DNA of 44,618 nucleotides. Source: Pseudonocardiales bacterium. Its GTDB lineage: Bacteria > Actinomycetota > Actinomycetes > Mycobacteriales > Pseudonocardiaceae. The translations under genes and the position numbers were made by a program. Below, in pieces: positions 27,540 to 37,303 of this stretch. Below the pieces are notes generated by a model that saw nothing but the letters and a program-made list of their open reading frames with translations, had not been told where the DNA came from and made no database searches. Position 1 is the stretch's first letter; each line of letters starts with the position of its first letter. The DNA lies in NCBI GenBank assembly GCA_003244245.1, contig QHBY01000231.1, positions 1 through 44,618 of the forward strand, written 5' to 3'.

Positions 27540-28628
27540 GTGGGTATGGGACACCCCGCGCTCGACACCCCGCAGGCGCCCCGGACGGGTCCGGCCGGCG
27601 CCCCGATCGACTGGGCGGTGGCCGCAGTCACCGCGCAACGCCTGCTACCAGCCGGTCCTGCGCTGCCCGCCGATGAGGCCGCCACGGCGGTGCGCCAGAT
27701 GCGGGCCATGTCGGTGAGCGCTGAGGAGCACGTGCGGAAGCTGACCGGGCTCGACGATGGCCGGTCCCCGCGGCCCGCCGAGGTGGTCGACCGACCCGGA
27801 TGGGTGGACGCGGCGGCCGAGGGCCTGTGCCGGTTGCTGGCCGACTACCGGATCCCGGAGGGGCGGGCCCGGCGCGTGCTGTCCACCACCACCGGCATGC
27901 AGGTGGGCGTGGCGTTGGCGTTCCTGGCTTCCCGGGTGCTCGGTCAGTACGACCCGTTCGGTGGCCCATCGGAACATCCGGGGCGGCTACTGCTGGTGGC
28001 CCCGAACGTGGTCACCGTCGGCCAGACGTTGGACGTACCGGCCGATGAGTTCCAGATGTGGGTCTGCCTGCATGAGGCCACCCACCGGTTGCAGTTCAAT
28101 GCCGTGCCGTGGCTGCGGGAGTATTTCTCCAGCCAGGTGCAGTCCTTCGTAGCTTCCACCGAAGACCCGGACACCGTTGCCAAGATGATCGGCAGGCTGC
28201 CCACGGCGCTGCGCGGGGTCCGGCGCGGGGAGGCGCCGGACGCCCTGGGCGTGCTGAGCATGCTCCAGGACCCCGAGCAGCGCGCGGTGCTGGACCGCCT
28301 GCTCGCCTTGGCCACCCTGCTGGAAGGGCACGCCGACCACGTCATGGACGCGGTCGGACCGTCAGTGGTGCCCTCGGTACGGCTGATCCGCCAGCGGTTC
28401 ACCGCCCGCCGCCAGGGCGGCAGCATCATCGAGCGGGTGCTGCGGGCAGTGCTGGGCATGGACGCCAAGCTGCGTCAGTACGCCGAGGGCGCGGCGTTCA
28501 CCCGCCACGTTGTGGATGCTGTCGGCATGGACGGGTTCAATGCGGTGTGGACCTCACCGGAAACGCTGCCCACCCGCGCCGAGATCATCGATCCGGCGGC
28601 GTGGCTGTATCGCATGGCCCCAGCCTGA
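27540..28628 (+). CDS. zinc-dependent metalloprotease, DUF2342 family
   Basis: MQVGVALAFLASRVLGQYDPF...FQMWVCLHEATHRLQFNAVPWLREYF...LATLLEGHADHVMDAVG. Confidence 0.9.
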   Translation: MGMGHPALDTPQAPRTGPAGAPIDWAVAAVTAQRLLPAGPALPADEAATAVRQMRAMSVSAEEHVRKLTGLDDGRSPRPAEVVDRPGWVDAAAEGLCRLLADYRIPEGRARRVLSTTTGMQVGVALAFLASRVLGQYDPFGGPSEHPGRLLLVAPNVVTVGQTLDVPADEFQMWVCLHEATHRLQFNAVPWLREYFSSQVQSFVASTEDPDTVAKMIGRLPTALRGVRRGEAPDALGVLSMLQDPEQRAVLDRLLALATLLEGHADHVMDAVGPSVVPSVRLIRQRFTARRQGGSIIERVLRAVLGMDAKLRQYAEGAAFTRHVVDAVGMDGFNAVWTSPETLPTRAEIIDPAAWLYRMAPA

Positions 28629-28639
28629 GCCCTGCCCGC

Positions 28640-29596
28640 ATGAGACCGCCCGACCCAGCGGTGTGCGAGGTGCGCGCCGCGGTTCGCCGGTTCCTGGCCA
28701 CCCACAACCCTGGGGATACCATCGCAGTGGCCTGCTCCGGCGGTGCCGATTCGCTGGCGCTGGCCGCCGCGACGGTGCACAGTGCCGGGCGGCTGGGCTT
28801 GGCGGTGCACGGCCTGGTCGTCGACCACCAGCTGCAGTCTGGGTCGGCGCAGGTGGCGCAGACCGCCGCGCAGGTGCTACGCGGGCTCGGCGCCACCGCG
28901 GTGCGGGTACTGCAGACCACCGTGGACGGTCCGGGGGGCCCGGAAGCGGCGGCCCGCAGGGCCCGGTACGCCGTGTTGCGCGAAGCCGCGCCGGCCGGGG
29001 CCCTGGTACTGCTCGGCCACACCTTGGATGACCAGGCTGAGACGGTGTTGCTCGGGCTGGGGCGAGGCTCAGGACCCCGGTCGGTCGCGGGGATGCGGGA
29101 GCTTGACCCACCCTGGGGTCGGCCGTTGCTCGGGGTGCGCCGGGCGGTCACCACCGCGGCTTGTGCCGCGCTGGGGCTCGTCCCGTGGACCGATCCGCAC
29201 AATGCGCAAACCCGGTTCCGGCGGGTCCGGCTGCGCACCGAGGTGCTGCCACTGCTGGAGGAGGTGCTCGCCGGCGGGGTGGCGCAGGCTCTGGCCCGCA
29301 CCGCCGGGCAACTACAGGAGGATCTCGACGTGCTCGACGGGCAGGCGCTCGGGTTGCTGGCAGCAGCTCTGCGGGACGCCGACCTCGACGTCGCGGCTCT
29401 TGCCCACGCGCCGGCCGCGCTGCGCCGCCGGGTGCTGCGTCGCTGGCTGCTCGACACCGGGGTGGCCGAGCTGACCGACGGCCACCTGCGGGCGGCCGAC
29501 GATCTCATCGGCCGATGGTCGGGCCAGGGCGCGTTGCGGTTGCCTGGCGATGTCGAGCTGGTTCGCGCACACGGGAGGCTGCATGTCTGTCGATGA
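28640..29596 (+). CDS. tilS: tRNA(Ile)-lysidine synthase
   Basis: [20 protein letters not shown] (PP-loop), [19 protein letters not shown], start ATG 28640. Confidence 0.93.
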   Translation: MRPPDPAVCEVRAAVRRFLATHNPGDTIAVACSGGADSLALAAATVHSAGRLGLAVHGLVVDHQLQSGSAQVAQTAAQVLRGLGATAVRVLQTTVDGPGGPEAAARRARYAVLREAAPAGALVLLGHTLDDQAETVLLGLGRGSGPRSVAGMRELDPPWGRPLLGVRRAVTTAACAALGLVPWTDPHNAQTRFRRVRLRTEVLPLLEEVLAGGVAQALARTAGQLQEDLDVLDGQALGLLAAALRDADLDVAALAHAPAALRRRVLRRWLLDTGVAELTDGHLRAADDLIGRWSGQGALRLPGDVELVRAHGRLHVCR

Positions 29597-30221
29597 CACT
29601 GCTGCCGATGACACTGCTGTGGATGACACCGCCGTCGATGCCACTTCTCACGATCCGGATGATGACCTGTATCCGGGCGATATCGCCTCGGTGCTGGTCA
29701 CCGAAGAGCAGATCCGGCACCGCACGGCGGAGCTCGCGCACCAGGTCGCCGCCGACTACCGGGCCCAACAAGACAAGGGCGACCTGCTGCTCGTCGGTGT
29801 GCTCAAGGGCGCGGTGATGTTCATGACCGACCTCGCCCGCGCGCTGCCCATCCCGGTGCAGCTGGAGTTCATGGCGGTGGCCTCCTACGGTTCGGCGACC
29901 TCATCGTCGGGAGTGGTGCGGATCCTCAAAGACCTCGACCGCGACATCGCCGGCCGCAACGTACTCATCGTGGAGGACATCCTCGACTCCGGGTTGACGC
30001 TGTCGTGGTTGTTGCGGAACCTGGCGACGCGTCGACCTGCCACGTTGGAGGTGTGCACGCTGCTGCGCAAGCCTGACGCGGTTCAGGTTGATGTGTCGGT
30101 GCGCTACATCGGTTTCGATATCCCTCAAGAGTTCGTCGTCGGGTACGGCTTGGACTACGGCGAGCGCTACCGCGACCTGCCGTACATCGGGACCCTCGCG
30201 CCGAAGGTCTACGCCGACTAG
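29583..30221 (+). CDS. hpt: hypoxanthine phosphoribosyltransferase
   Basis: [21 protein letters not shown]...[18 protein letters not shown]...[23 protein letters not shown]-terminal [10 protein letters not shown] repeats. Confidence 0.95.
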   Translation: MSVDDTAADDTAVDDTAVDATSHDPDDDLYPGDIASVLVTEEQIRHRTAELAHQVAADYRAQQDKGDLLLVGVLKGAVMFMTDLARALPIPVQLEFMAVASYGSATSSSGVVRILKDLDRDIAGRNVLIVEDILDSGLTLSWLLRNLATRRPATLEVCTLLRKPDAVQVDVSVRYIGFDIPQEFVVGYGLDYGERYRDLPYIGTLAPKVYAD

Positions 30222-30454
30222 CGGTTCCCCGACCACTCATTTGTGGTGTAAGCCGGGACGCCAATACCACCCAGGGAGGGCTTGCACCGTCGCCTGGACC
30301 GCCAACTCCGGTTCATCCGCCAACCGGCGGCCGGGCCCGCCAGGTAGGGTGGTGCCAACGGGAGTGCTCTGCTGTCCTCGATGGTGGAGAGGCACTATCA
30401 AAGGACAGCACAGTCAGCTCAGGAGGGTCGAGGCCACCGAGGGGCCGTAGCCGC

Positions 30455-32830
30455 ATGGACCGCAAGAAAATACTTCGCAACCCGCTGTTGTGGGTGGTAG
30501 CCGGGTTGCTGCTCTACTACGCCTTTGGCTTCCTCCTCGACGACACCCGAGGATACAGCCAGGCCACCACCTCGCAGGCGTTGCAGCAGCTCAGCGCGCA
30601 CAACGTCAAGCAGGCGACGCTCGAGGACAAGGAACAGCGGCTGCGGCTGACGTTGGACCACCCGGTCCCGGGCATCCGCGGCACCAAGGTGCTCACCCAA
30701 TACCCCGAGCAGAGCACCGACCAGATCACCCAGGCATTGCGCGAGTCGCCGATTCCGGACGGCTGGGACACCAAGGTGACCCAGCAGTCCCTGCTGTTCC
30801 AGGTGCTGATCTACCTCATCCCGCTCGGCCTGTTGCTCCTGCTGCTGATGTGGATGATGAACAACGTCCAAGGCGGCGGCAACCGGGTACTCAACTTCGG
30901 TAAGTCCAAAGCCAAACAGCTGAGCAAGGACATGCCCAAGACGACTTTCGGCGATGTCGCGGGCGCCGACGAGGCCGTTGAGGAACTTGAGGAGATCAAG
31001 GATTTCCTCGCCAATCCGAGCCGGTACCAGGCGCTCGGCGCCAAGATCCCCAAGGGTGTGCTCCTCTACGGCCCACCCGGAACCGGCAAGACCTTGTTGG
31101 CCCGCGCGGTGGCCGGTGAGGCCGCCGTGCCGTTCTACTCGATCTCCGGCTCCGACTTCGTCGAAATGTTCGTCGGGGTTGGTGCATCCCGAGTGCGAGA
31201 TCTGTTCGAGCAAGCCAAGCAGAACTCCCCCTGCATCATCTTCGTCGACGAGATCGACGCGGTGGGACGGCAGCGTGGTGCAGGTCTGGGCGGCGGGCAC
31301 GACGAGCGCGAGCAGACCCTCAACCAGCTTCTCGTCGAGATGGACGGCTTCGACGCCCGAGGCGGCATCATCCTCATCGCCGCGACCAACCGCCCGGACA
31401 TTCTGGACCCCGCGTTGCTGCGGCCCGGACGCTTCGATCGGCAGATTCCGGTCTCCGCGCCGGACATCCAAGGTCGTCGGGCCATCCTCGAGGTGCACTC
31501 CAAGGGCAAGCCGTTCGATACCGATGTCGACTTCCAGGGGCTGGCCAAGCGCACGGTCGGCTTCTCCGGGGCCGATCTGGCCAACGTCATCAACGAGTCG
31601 GCCCTGCTCACCGCCAGGGAAGGCGGCAAGCTGATCAACGGTGCCGCGCTGGAGGAGGCGGTCGACCGGGTAATCGGCGGTCCGCGGCGCAAGAACCGGA
31701 TCATCTCCGAGCGTGAGAAGAAGATCACCGCCTACCACGAGGGTGGACACGCACTGGCTGCCTGGGCGATGCCCGACCTCGACCCGGTGTACAAGCTGAC
31801 GATCCTGCCCCGAGGACGAACCGGCGGGCACGCGCTGGTGGTGCCCGAGGACGACAAGCAGATGATGACCCGGTCGGAGATGATCGCCCGGCTCGTCTTC
31901 GCCCTGGGTGGGCGCTCGGCGGAAGAGCTGGTGTTCCACGAGCCGACCACCGGGGCATCCTCGGATATCGAGCAGGCCACCAAGATCGCCCGGGCGATGG
32001 TCACCGAATACGGGATGAGCGCGCGCCTGGGTGCGGTGAAGTACGGCCAGGAGCAGGGTGATCCGTTCCTCGGTCGCTCCGCGGGACGCCAGCCGGACTA
32101 CTCCCTCGAAGTCGCGCACGAGATCGACGAGGAAGTGCGGGCGCTCATCGAAGCGGCGCACACCGAGGCTTGGGACATCCTCAACACCTATCGTGACGTC
32201 CTCGATGAACTCGTGGTTGAGCTGCTGGACCGGGAGACGCTGCACCGTAAGGACCTTCAGCGCGTCTTCAGCCGGGTGGACAAGCGACCGCGGATCACGG
32301 CGTTCAACGACTTCGGTGGCCGTACTCCTTCGGACAAGCCGCCGATCAAGACCGCCGGTGAGCTGGCCAAGGAGCGTGGCGAGCCGTGGCCGCCGCCGGA
32401 ACGGACTCCCACCCCGGTGGGCGTGGCGCCAGGCGGGGATGACCTGCCAGGCGGTCCCCCGCACGGCCCACCCGGTCACCCCGGTCCCAATGGGGCGGGG
32501 CCGCACCCGGGCTACCCAGCGGGTTCAATCAATGGTGGCGGCACCGGATATCCGGCACCTGGACAGCCGACTCCGGGTTCGACGCAGGTGGGATTCCCGT
32601 CGTTCACCAAGTCCTATCCGCTGCCGCCACGCGGGTCGGAAAATCCGCAGGGGCCCGGCAGCCCGCCGAGCTCGGGTCCGCCAACCTATGGCGCACCGCC
32701 GGGGTGGCGCCCAGCCACCGAACCGCCCGCGCCGTCCTGGCGGCCCGCACCACCTGGCGCCCGCCCACCGCAGGAGCCGCCCCCCGATGACCAATCGACG
32801 CCCTGGTTCGGCGAGGACGGGCACCGCTGA
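30455..32830 (+). CDS. ftsH: ATP-dependent zinc metalloprotease FtsH
   Basis: [67 protein letters not shown]; Pro/Gly-rich C-terminal tail. Confidence 0.97.
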   Translation: MDRKKILRNPLLWVVAGLLLYYAFGFLLDDTRGYSQATTSQALQQLSAHNVKQATLEDKEQRLRLTLDHPVPGIRGTKVLTQYPEQSTDQITQALRESPIPDGWDTKVTQQSLLFQVLIYLIPLGLLLLLLMWMMNNVQGGGNRVLNFGKSKAKQLSKDMPKTTFGDVAGADEAVEELEEIKDFLANPSRYQALGAKIPKGVLLYGPPGTGKTLLARAVAGEAAVPFYSISGSDFVEMFVGVGASRVRDLFEQAKQNSPCIIFVDEIDAVGRQRGAGLGGGHDEREQTLNQLLVEMDGFDARGGIILIAATNRPDILDPALLRPGRFDRQIPVSAPDIQGRRAILEVHSKGKPFDTDVDFQGLAKRTVGFSGADLANVINESALLTAREGGKLINGAALEEAVDRVIGGPRRKNRIISEREKKITAYHEGGHALAAWAMPDLDPVYKLTILPRGRTGGHALVVPEDDKQMMTRSEMIARLVFALGGRSAEELVFHEPTTGASSDIEQATKIARAMVTEYGMSARLGAVKYGQEQGDPFLGRSAGRQPDYSLEVAHEIDEEVRALIEAAHTEAWDILNTYRDVLDELVVELLDRETLHRKDLQRVFSRVDKRPRITAFNDFGGRTPSDKPPIKTAGELAKERGEPWPPPERTPTPVGVAPGGDDLPGGPPHGPPGHPGPNGAGPHPGYPAGSINGGGTGYPAPGQPTPGSTQVGFPSFTKSYPLPPRGSENPQGPGSPPSSGPPTYGAPPGWRPATEPPAPSWRPAPPGARPPQEPPPDDQSTPWFGEDGHR

Positions 32831-32841
32831 CGCTTTCCGAC

Positions 32842-33420
32842 GTGGCCACCCACCGAATGTTCGACCATGCCCGGGCCGAGGCGGCGGTGCGTGAACTACT
32901 GATCGCCTGTGGTGAGGACCCGGACCGGGAGGGGTTGCGCGAGACCCCGGCTCGGGTCGCGCGGGCCTACCAGGAGATGTTCGCAGGCCTGTTCGTCGAC
33001 CCCGACACGGTGCTGGAGCGGACCTTCGACGAAGGGCACGACGAGCTCGTGCTGGTCAAGGACATCCCGATGTACAGCCATTGCGAGCACCATCTGGTGC
33101 CCTTTCACGGCATGGCACACGTCGGCTACATCCCGAACACGGCCGGCCGGGTCACCGGGCTGTCCAAGCTCGCCCGGTTGGTCGACCTCTATGCGAGGCG
33201 CCCTCAGGTGCAGGAGCGGCTCACCTCGCAGATCGCCGACGCGCTGGTGCGCCGGCTGCAACCGCGGGGGGCGATCGTGGTGATCGAGGCTCAGCATTTG
33301 TGCATGGCGATGCGCGGCGTCCGCAAGCCCGGCTCGACCACCACGACGTCGGCTGTCCGGGGGCTGTTCAAGACCAGCGCCTCGTCCCGCGCCGAGGCGC
33401 TGGCTCTGATTCGGAGGTGA
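32842..33420 (+). CDS. folE: GTP cyclohydrolase I
   Basis: [21 protein letters not shown]...[30 protein letters not shown]...[15 protein letters not shown]. Confidence 0.96.
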   Translation: MATHRMFDHARAEAAVRELLIACGEDPDREGLRETPARVARAYQEMFAGLFVDPDTVLERTFDEGHDELVLVKDIPMYSHCEHHLVPFHGMAHVGYIPNTAGRVTGLSKLARLVDLYARRPQVQERLTSQIADALVRRLQPRGAIVVIEAQHLCMAMRGVRKPGSTTTTSAVRGLFKTSASSRAEALALIRR

Positions 33421-34292
33421 TCGTGCACCCGGCGCTGCCCGATCCCGGCCGCTGCGCGGTGATCGGCATTCTCAACGTCACCCCCGACTCCTTCAGCGAC
33501 GGTGGCCGGTACTGCGACCGCGATGACGCGGTGGCGCATGGCCTGGCGCTGCACGCTGCGGGCGCCGATCTGGTCGACGTCGGGGGCGAGTCCACCCGCC
33601 CGGGGGCCCAGCGCGTCGATGCACCCACTGAGATCGCCCGGGTGGTACCTGTGCTGCGGGAGCTGGCCGCCAGTGGCGTGCCCTGCAGCGTGGACACCAC
33701 CCGAGCGGCGGTAGCTGAGGCTGCCCTGGAAGCGGGCGCGATCATGGTCAATGACGTCTCAGGGGGCCTGGCTGATCCGGCGATGGCGCCGGAGATGGCC
33801 CGCTGCCGGGTGCCGTGGATTCTCATGCACTGGCGCGGGCACAGCGACCGGATGGACGAGCTGGCCAGCTATTCCGACGTGGTCGCCGAGGTACGCGCCG
33901 AGTTGGTGGCCCGGGTGGACGCCGCGGTGATCGCCGGGGTCGACCCCGGCGCGCTGGTGCTGGATCCCGGGCTCGGCTTCGCCAAGACAGCGGCGCACAA
34001 CTGGGCGCTGCTGGGCCACCTCGAGGCGCTGACCGAGCTGGGGTTCCCGGTCCTTGTCGGGTCCTCCCGCAAACGATTTCTGGGCACCCTGCTGGCCGGG
34101 GGGACCGGTGCCGCACGTCGCTGCGACGGCCGGGACACCGCCACCGCAGCGGTGTCCGCGCTGGCCGCGGCAGCCGGCGCCTGGGGGGTACGGGTGCACG
34201 ACGCCGCAGCGTCTCGCGACGCCGTCGCTGTCGCCGCGGCCTGGCGACTCGGCGCCGCCGCGACCGTCGCACCGGGTGCGGGACCGCAATGA
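33417..34292 (+). CDS. folP: dihydropteroate synthase
   Basis: [18 protein letters not shown]...[17 protein letters not shown]...[13 protein letters not shown]...[14 protein letters not shown] start overlapping folE. Confidence 0.96.
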   Translation: MIVHPALPDPGRCAVIGILNVTPDSFSDGGRYCDRDDAVAHGLALHAAGADLVDVGGESTRPGAQRVDAPTEIARVVPVLRELAASGVPCSVDTTRAAVAEAALEAGAIMVNDVSGGLADPAMAPEMARCRVPWILMHWRGHSDRMDELASYSDVVAEVRAELVARVDAAVIAGVDPGALVLDPGLGFAKTAAHNWALLGHLEALTELGFPVLVGSSRKRFLGTLLAGGTGAARRCDGRDTATAAVSALAAAAGAWGVRVHDAAASRDAVAVAAAWRLGAAATVAPGAGPQ

Positions 34293-34693
34293 GCCCCAAA
34301 GGAAGCCGGCGAATCAGCGGTGACCGGATCACCCTGACCGGGTTGCGGATGCATGGCCACCACGGGGTGCACGAGCACGAGCGAGCGCACGGGCAGGAGT
34401 TCGTCGTCGACGCGACGATCTGGCTCGATCTCGGACCCGCCGCGGCCACTGATCGGCTGTCCGCGACGCTGGACTACGGCGCGCTGGCCCAGAGGGCCGC
34501 CCGAATCGTCAGTGGGCAGCCCTGCAACCTGATCGAGACGGTGGCCGCGCGAATCGCCACCGACCTGCTCACCGACCAGCGCGTCGAGGCCGTAGAAGTC
34601 ACCGTCCACAAACCCCAAGCCCCCATCCCCCTCCCCTTCGCGGACATCTCCGTAACCACTCACCTCTCCCGCGCCCCACGCCAAGGGCGTTGA
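34289..34693 (+). CDS. folB: dihydroneopterin aldolase
   Basis: ITLTGLRMHGHHGVHEHERAHGQEFVVDATIWLDLG...TLDYGALAQRA...LIETVAARIATDLL. Confidence 0.94.
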   Translation: MSPKGSRRISGDRITLTGLRMHGHHGVHEHERAHGQEFVVDATIWLDLGPAAATDRLSATLDYGALAQRAARIVSGQPCNLIETVAARIATDLLTDQRVEAVEVTVHKPQAPIPLPFADISVTTHLSRAPRQGR

Positions 34694-34694
34694 A

Positions 34695-34742
34695 GGATGC
34701 AGAACGCGCTGATTCGAGGCCGTTTTGGCGCGTTCTGCATCC
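34695..34742. repeat. 15-bp perfect inverted repeat, 18-nt loop, between folB and folK
   Basis: GGATGCAGAACGCGC-tgattcgaggccgttttg-GCGCGTTCTGCATCC. Confidence 0.92.
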
Positions 34743-34767
34743 AGAACGCGGTCGAGGGCAGCGTGCG

Positions 34768-35262
34768 GTGAGTGCGGGGGTGTTGTCGATCGGATCTAAC
34801 GTGGGGGATCGGTTGGGGTACTTGCGCGGGTGTGTTGAGAGTTTGGGTGGTTGGGTACTCGGGTTGTCACCGGTGTACGCCACTGAGCCGTGGGGGGGCG
34901 TGGCGCAGGATGAGTTCCTCAACGCCATCTTGCTGGTCGAGGACCCGACCGCCAGCGTGCCGGAGTGGCTACGCCGCGGGCAGGCTTGTGAGACCGCCGC
35001 ACAGCGCACCCGCGGAGTCCGGTGGGGACCGCGGACCCTGGACGTCGATGTGATCGACGTGGAGCAGACTCGGCGGGATGATCCCCAACTGACCCTGCCG
35101 CACCCCAGGGCGCACCAGCGGGCCTTCGTGCTGGTGCCCTGGCTCGATGTCGCACCCCATGCGGTGCTCGCCTGCCATGGCACGGTGGCCGACCTGGTTG
35201 CCGCGTTGCCGGCCGCCGAGCGGCGTAGCGTGCAGCGCCGCGACGACCTGGTGCTGCGCTGA
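34768..35262 (+). CDS. folK: 2-amino-4-hydroxy-6-hydroxymethyldihydropteridine diphosphokinase
   Basis: VLSIGSNVGDRLGYLR...VYATEPWGG...RGVRWGPRTLDVDVIDV...LPHPRAHQRAFVLVPWLDVAP. Confidence 0.95.
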   Translation: MSAGVLSIGSNVGDRLGYLRGCVESLGGWVLGLSPVYATEPWGGVAQDEFLNAILLVEDPTASVPEWLRRGQACETAAQRTRGVRWGPRTLDVDVIDVEQTRRDDPQLTLPHPRAHQRAFVLVPWLDVAPHAVLACHGTVADLVAALPAAERRSVQRRDDLVLR

Positions 35263-35280
35263 CTGTGAAGGGGGGTGCGG

Positions 35281-35745
35281 GTGACCTTCACCCGGGCCCG
35301 TGATCTGGTCGCCGCCGGCGTGATCGCGGCGGTGTTGGTGAACCTGCTGCTGCAGCTGTCCTATGGCGACGTGCCCACGTTGCCGCAGCCGGCCGGAACC
35401 ACGCTGCTCGTCTTTGCGATCGCCGAGGTGGTGCTGGGCAATACGCTGCGGGCGCGGATCCGCCGGCGTCCCGGAGCCCGGCCGGTGCAGGTGCTCACCG
35501 CGGCGAAGGCCCTCGTGCTGGCCAAGGCGTCCTCGCTGGCCGGCGCCCTCACGGCGGGAGCCTGGCTCGGAGTTCTCGGCTACGTGCTGCCACAGCGGTC
35601 GCTCCTGCAATCCGCCGCCTCGGACACCGTCGCCGCTTCGATCGGGGTGGTCTGCGCGGGGGCTCTGGTGGGGGCTGCGCTGTGGCTGGAGTACTGCTGC
35701 CGGACCCCGCAGGGCCCCGACGATCCGGAACCGGAGGACGACTGA
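35281..35745 (+). CDS. DUF3180 membrane protein
   Basis: FTRARDLVAAGVIAAVLVNLLLQLSYGDVPTLPQPAGTTLLVFAIAEVVLGNTLRARI; conserved position after folK. Confidence 0.88.
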   Translation: MTFTRARDLVAAGVIAAVLVNLLLQLSYGDVPTLPQPAGTTLLVFAIAEVVLGNTLRARIRRRPGARPVQVLTAAKALVLAKASSLAGALTAGAWLGVLGYVLPQRSLLQSAASDTVAASIGVVCAGALVGAALWLEYCCRTPQGPDDPEPEDD

Positions 35746-35835
35746 TCCGCCCGCGTCTCCCTGTTATCGCACGATAGCTGCCTGTCACCGCCTGAGGGTC
35801 TACAGCTGCCCCGGTGAGCCGGTACGGTATCCGCC

Positions 35836-36567
35836 ATGTCTGGGACCGCCGAGCCTGCGTCGCTGCCTGGCAGCGCTCGGGTCCTGATGATGAGCACGGT
35901 GGTCATGGCCGCGTCGGCCGCGGCCGTGCTAGCCCTGGGCACTCAGGATGCCCGCCTGCTGAGGCTGGGCGTTGTAGCGGCGCTGTGGGCGGCGCTGCTC
36001 GCAGCCTTCACCACGGCGCGGGCGCGGCGCGAGGTCAGCTCGCGAGCCGAGCACGCCGATCAGTTGCGGGCGGTCTACCAGCTCGAGCTCCAACGCGAGG
36101 TGGTTGCCCGGCGAGAACACGCGCTGGCCGTCGAGCGCGCGCTTCGCGAGCAGGCACAGCTATCGCAGCAGCGTGAGATCGGGCAGTTGCGGGCCGAGCT
36201 TGCGGCCATCGGAGGAAATCTGGCGCAGCTGGCGGCAGCGGCCACCACGTCGACGCCGGCGATCGCTTCGGTGGCTACCCCCGCCGCTATGCCCACCGCT
36301 CGGGGTGGCGCTACCTCCAGGGACAGCCTGGCTGGCCCCGGGTTCCCCGGTCCCGTCCGCCCAGAAGCGCCGAACTCCTATGGTCAGGGCCGCCACGGTG
36401 TTCCAAGCTGGGAACGGTCCGGACCGAACAACAACGGCTCATCCAACAACGGCGGCGGCGCGGCGCAAGCGCAACGGACAGTGCAGGATCTGCTGGCCGC
36501 CCACGGGCCGGCTTCGACCCCCCGGCGCGGGCGCACTCACAAGGACGGCACGGCTGCATCAGCCTGA
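35836..36567 (+). CDS. DUF6779-like protein (two TM segments plus coiled coil)
   Basis: VLMMSTVVMAASAAAVLALGTQDARLLRLGVVAALWAALLAAFTTARARREVSSRAEHADQLRAVYQLELQREVVARREHALAVERALRE. Confidence 0.7.
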   Translation: MSGTAEPASLPGSARVLMMSTVVMAASAAAVLALGTQDARLLRLGVVAALWAALLAAFTTARARREVSSRAEHADQLRAVYQLELQREVVARREHALAVERALREQAQLSQQREIGQLRAELAAIGGNLAQLAAAATTSTPAIASVATPAAMPTARGGATSRDSLAGPGFPGPVRPEAPNSYGQGRHGVPSWERSGPNNNGSSNNGGGAAQAQRTVQDLLAAHGPASTPRRGRTHKDGTAASA

Positions 36568-36585
36568 CCTAGGCTTCGAGGCCAT

Positions 36586-37298
36586 GTTGCGTCCTGGAAG
36601 CTGGACGAAGCCAGCGGGTGGGAGTCCCGCCCGGGTAGTCGTCGGAGAGCCCGGTAGCAGGCCCCGGTTCGTCGTGGAGACGCGGCGGGCTGAGCGGGGC
36701 GTCGAGAGCCTCTTCGGAGGGAGCAAGCACGCGGGCCGTAGCGCTACCAGGCGCGAGTCCGCAGCCTCGTCAAAGTCACAATGGGGGAGCCGAGCCGCTC
36801 ATGTCACGGTGAAGGCCACGTCCGATGGGTTGGCGCTCCGGAGATGCGCCCGTCGGGTCCCTCCGGGGTATGGGGAGCGGCACGTGCGCAGGGTTTCGTC
36901 ACGGAACAGGAGAGACCCGTCTGTGCAGCCTTGTCAGCAAAGACCACCGGTATAAGCCAATGGTGAAATCTGGTGGAGCACAGCGGGAGTCCGACGGGGT
37001 CGTAGTACCGCAGATCGCCGTGAGCAACGCGGCGGGAGGGAAGGGCCCCGACTTCGGTCACGAACGCTTGCTGATCAAGAAGCGCGGTCGCAACCTACGC
37101 GCCGGTCAGGCGGGACGCTGGACCGAATCCTGGTTCCACGACCAGGGACTACACAAACTGCTCGGCACCATCCGATACCCGAAGGCGGCGAAACCATGTC
37201 CAGAAGACCGTCGGTAAGCCGTATGCGGGAAAACCGCACGTACGGATTGAAAGGGGGATGGGGAAACAGAACCGCCGCGCGGCTCCTGCGCCCCTGAC
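36586..37298 (+). mobile_element. group II intron with reverse transcriptase/maturase ORF almost entirely deleted
   Basis: 5' part TTGCGTCCTGGAAGCTGGACGAAGCCAGCGGGTGGGAGTCCCGCC...; IEP N-terminal MVKSGGAQRESDGVVVPQIAVSNAAGGKGPDFGHE joined to C-terminal RGRNLRAGQAGRWTESWFHDQGLHKLLGTIRYPKAA; domain V-like AAGCCGTATGCGGGAAAACCGCACGTACGG (~37216-37245); 3' end CCCCTGAC(TAC). Boundaries +/- ~10 bp. Confidence 0.8.
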
Positions 37299-37303
37299 TA
37301 CCA

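Noticed and set aside
30419-32506. 695-aa minus-strand ORF opposite ftsH
   Set aside because: Antisense shadow of a strongly conserved gene; no recognisable domain.
32400-32830. Pro/Gly-rich FtsH C-terminal tail as a possible novel domain
   Set aside because: Low-complexity tails on FtsH are common in actinobacteria; nothing beyond composition supports a new function.
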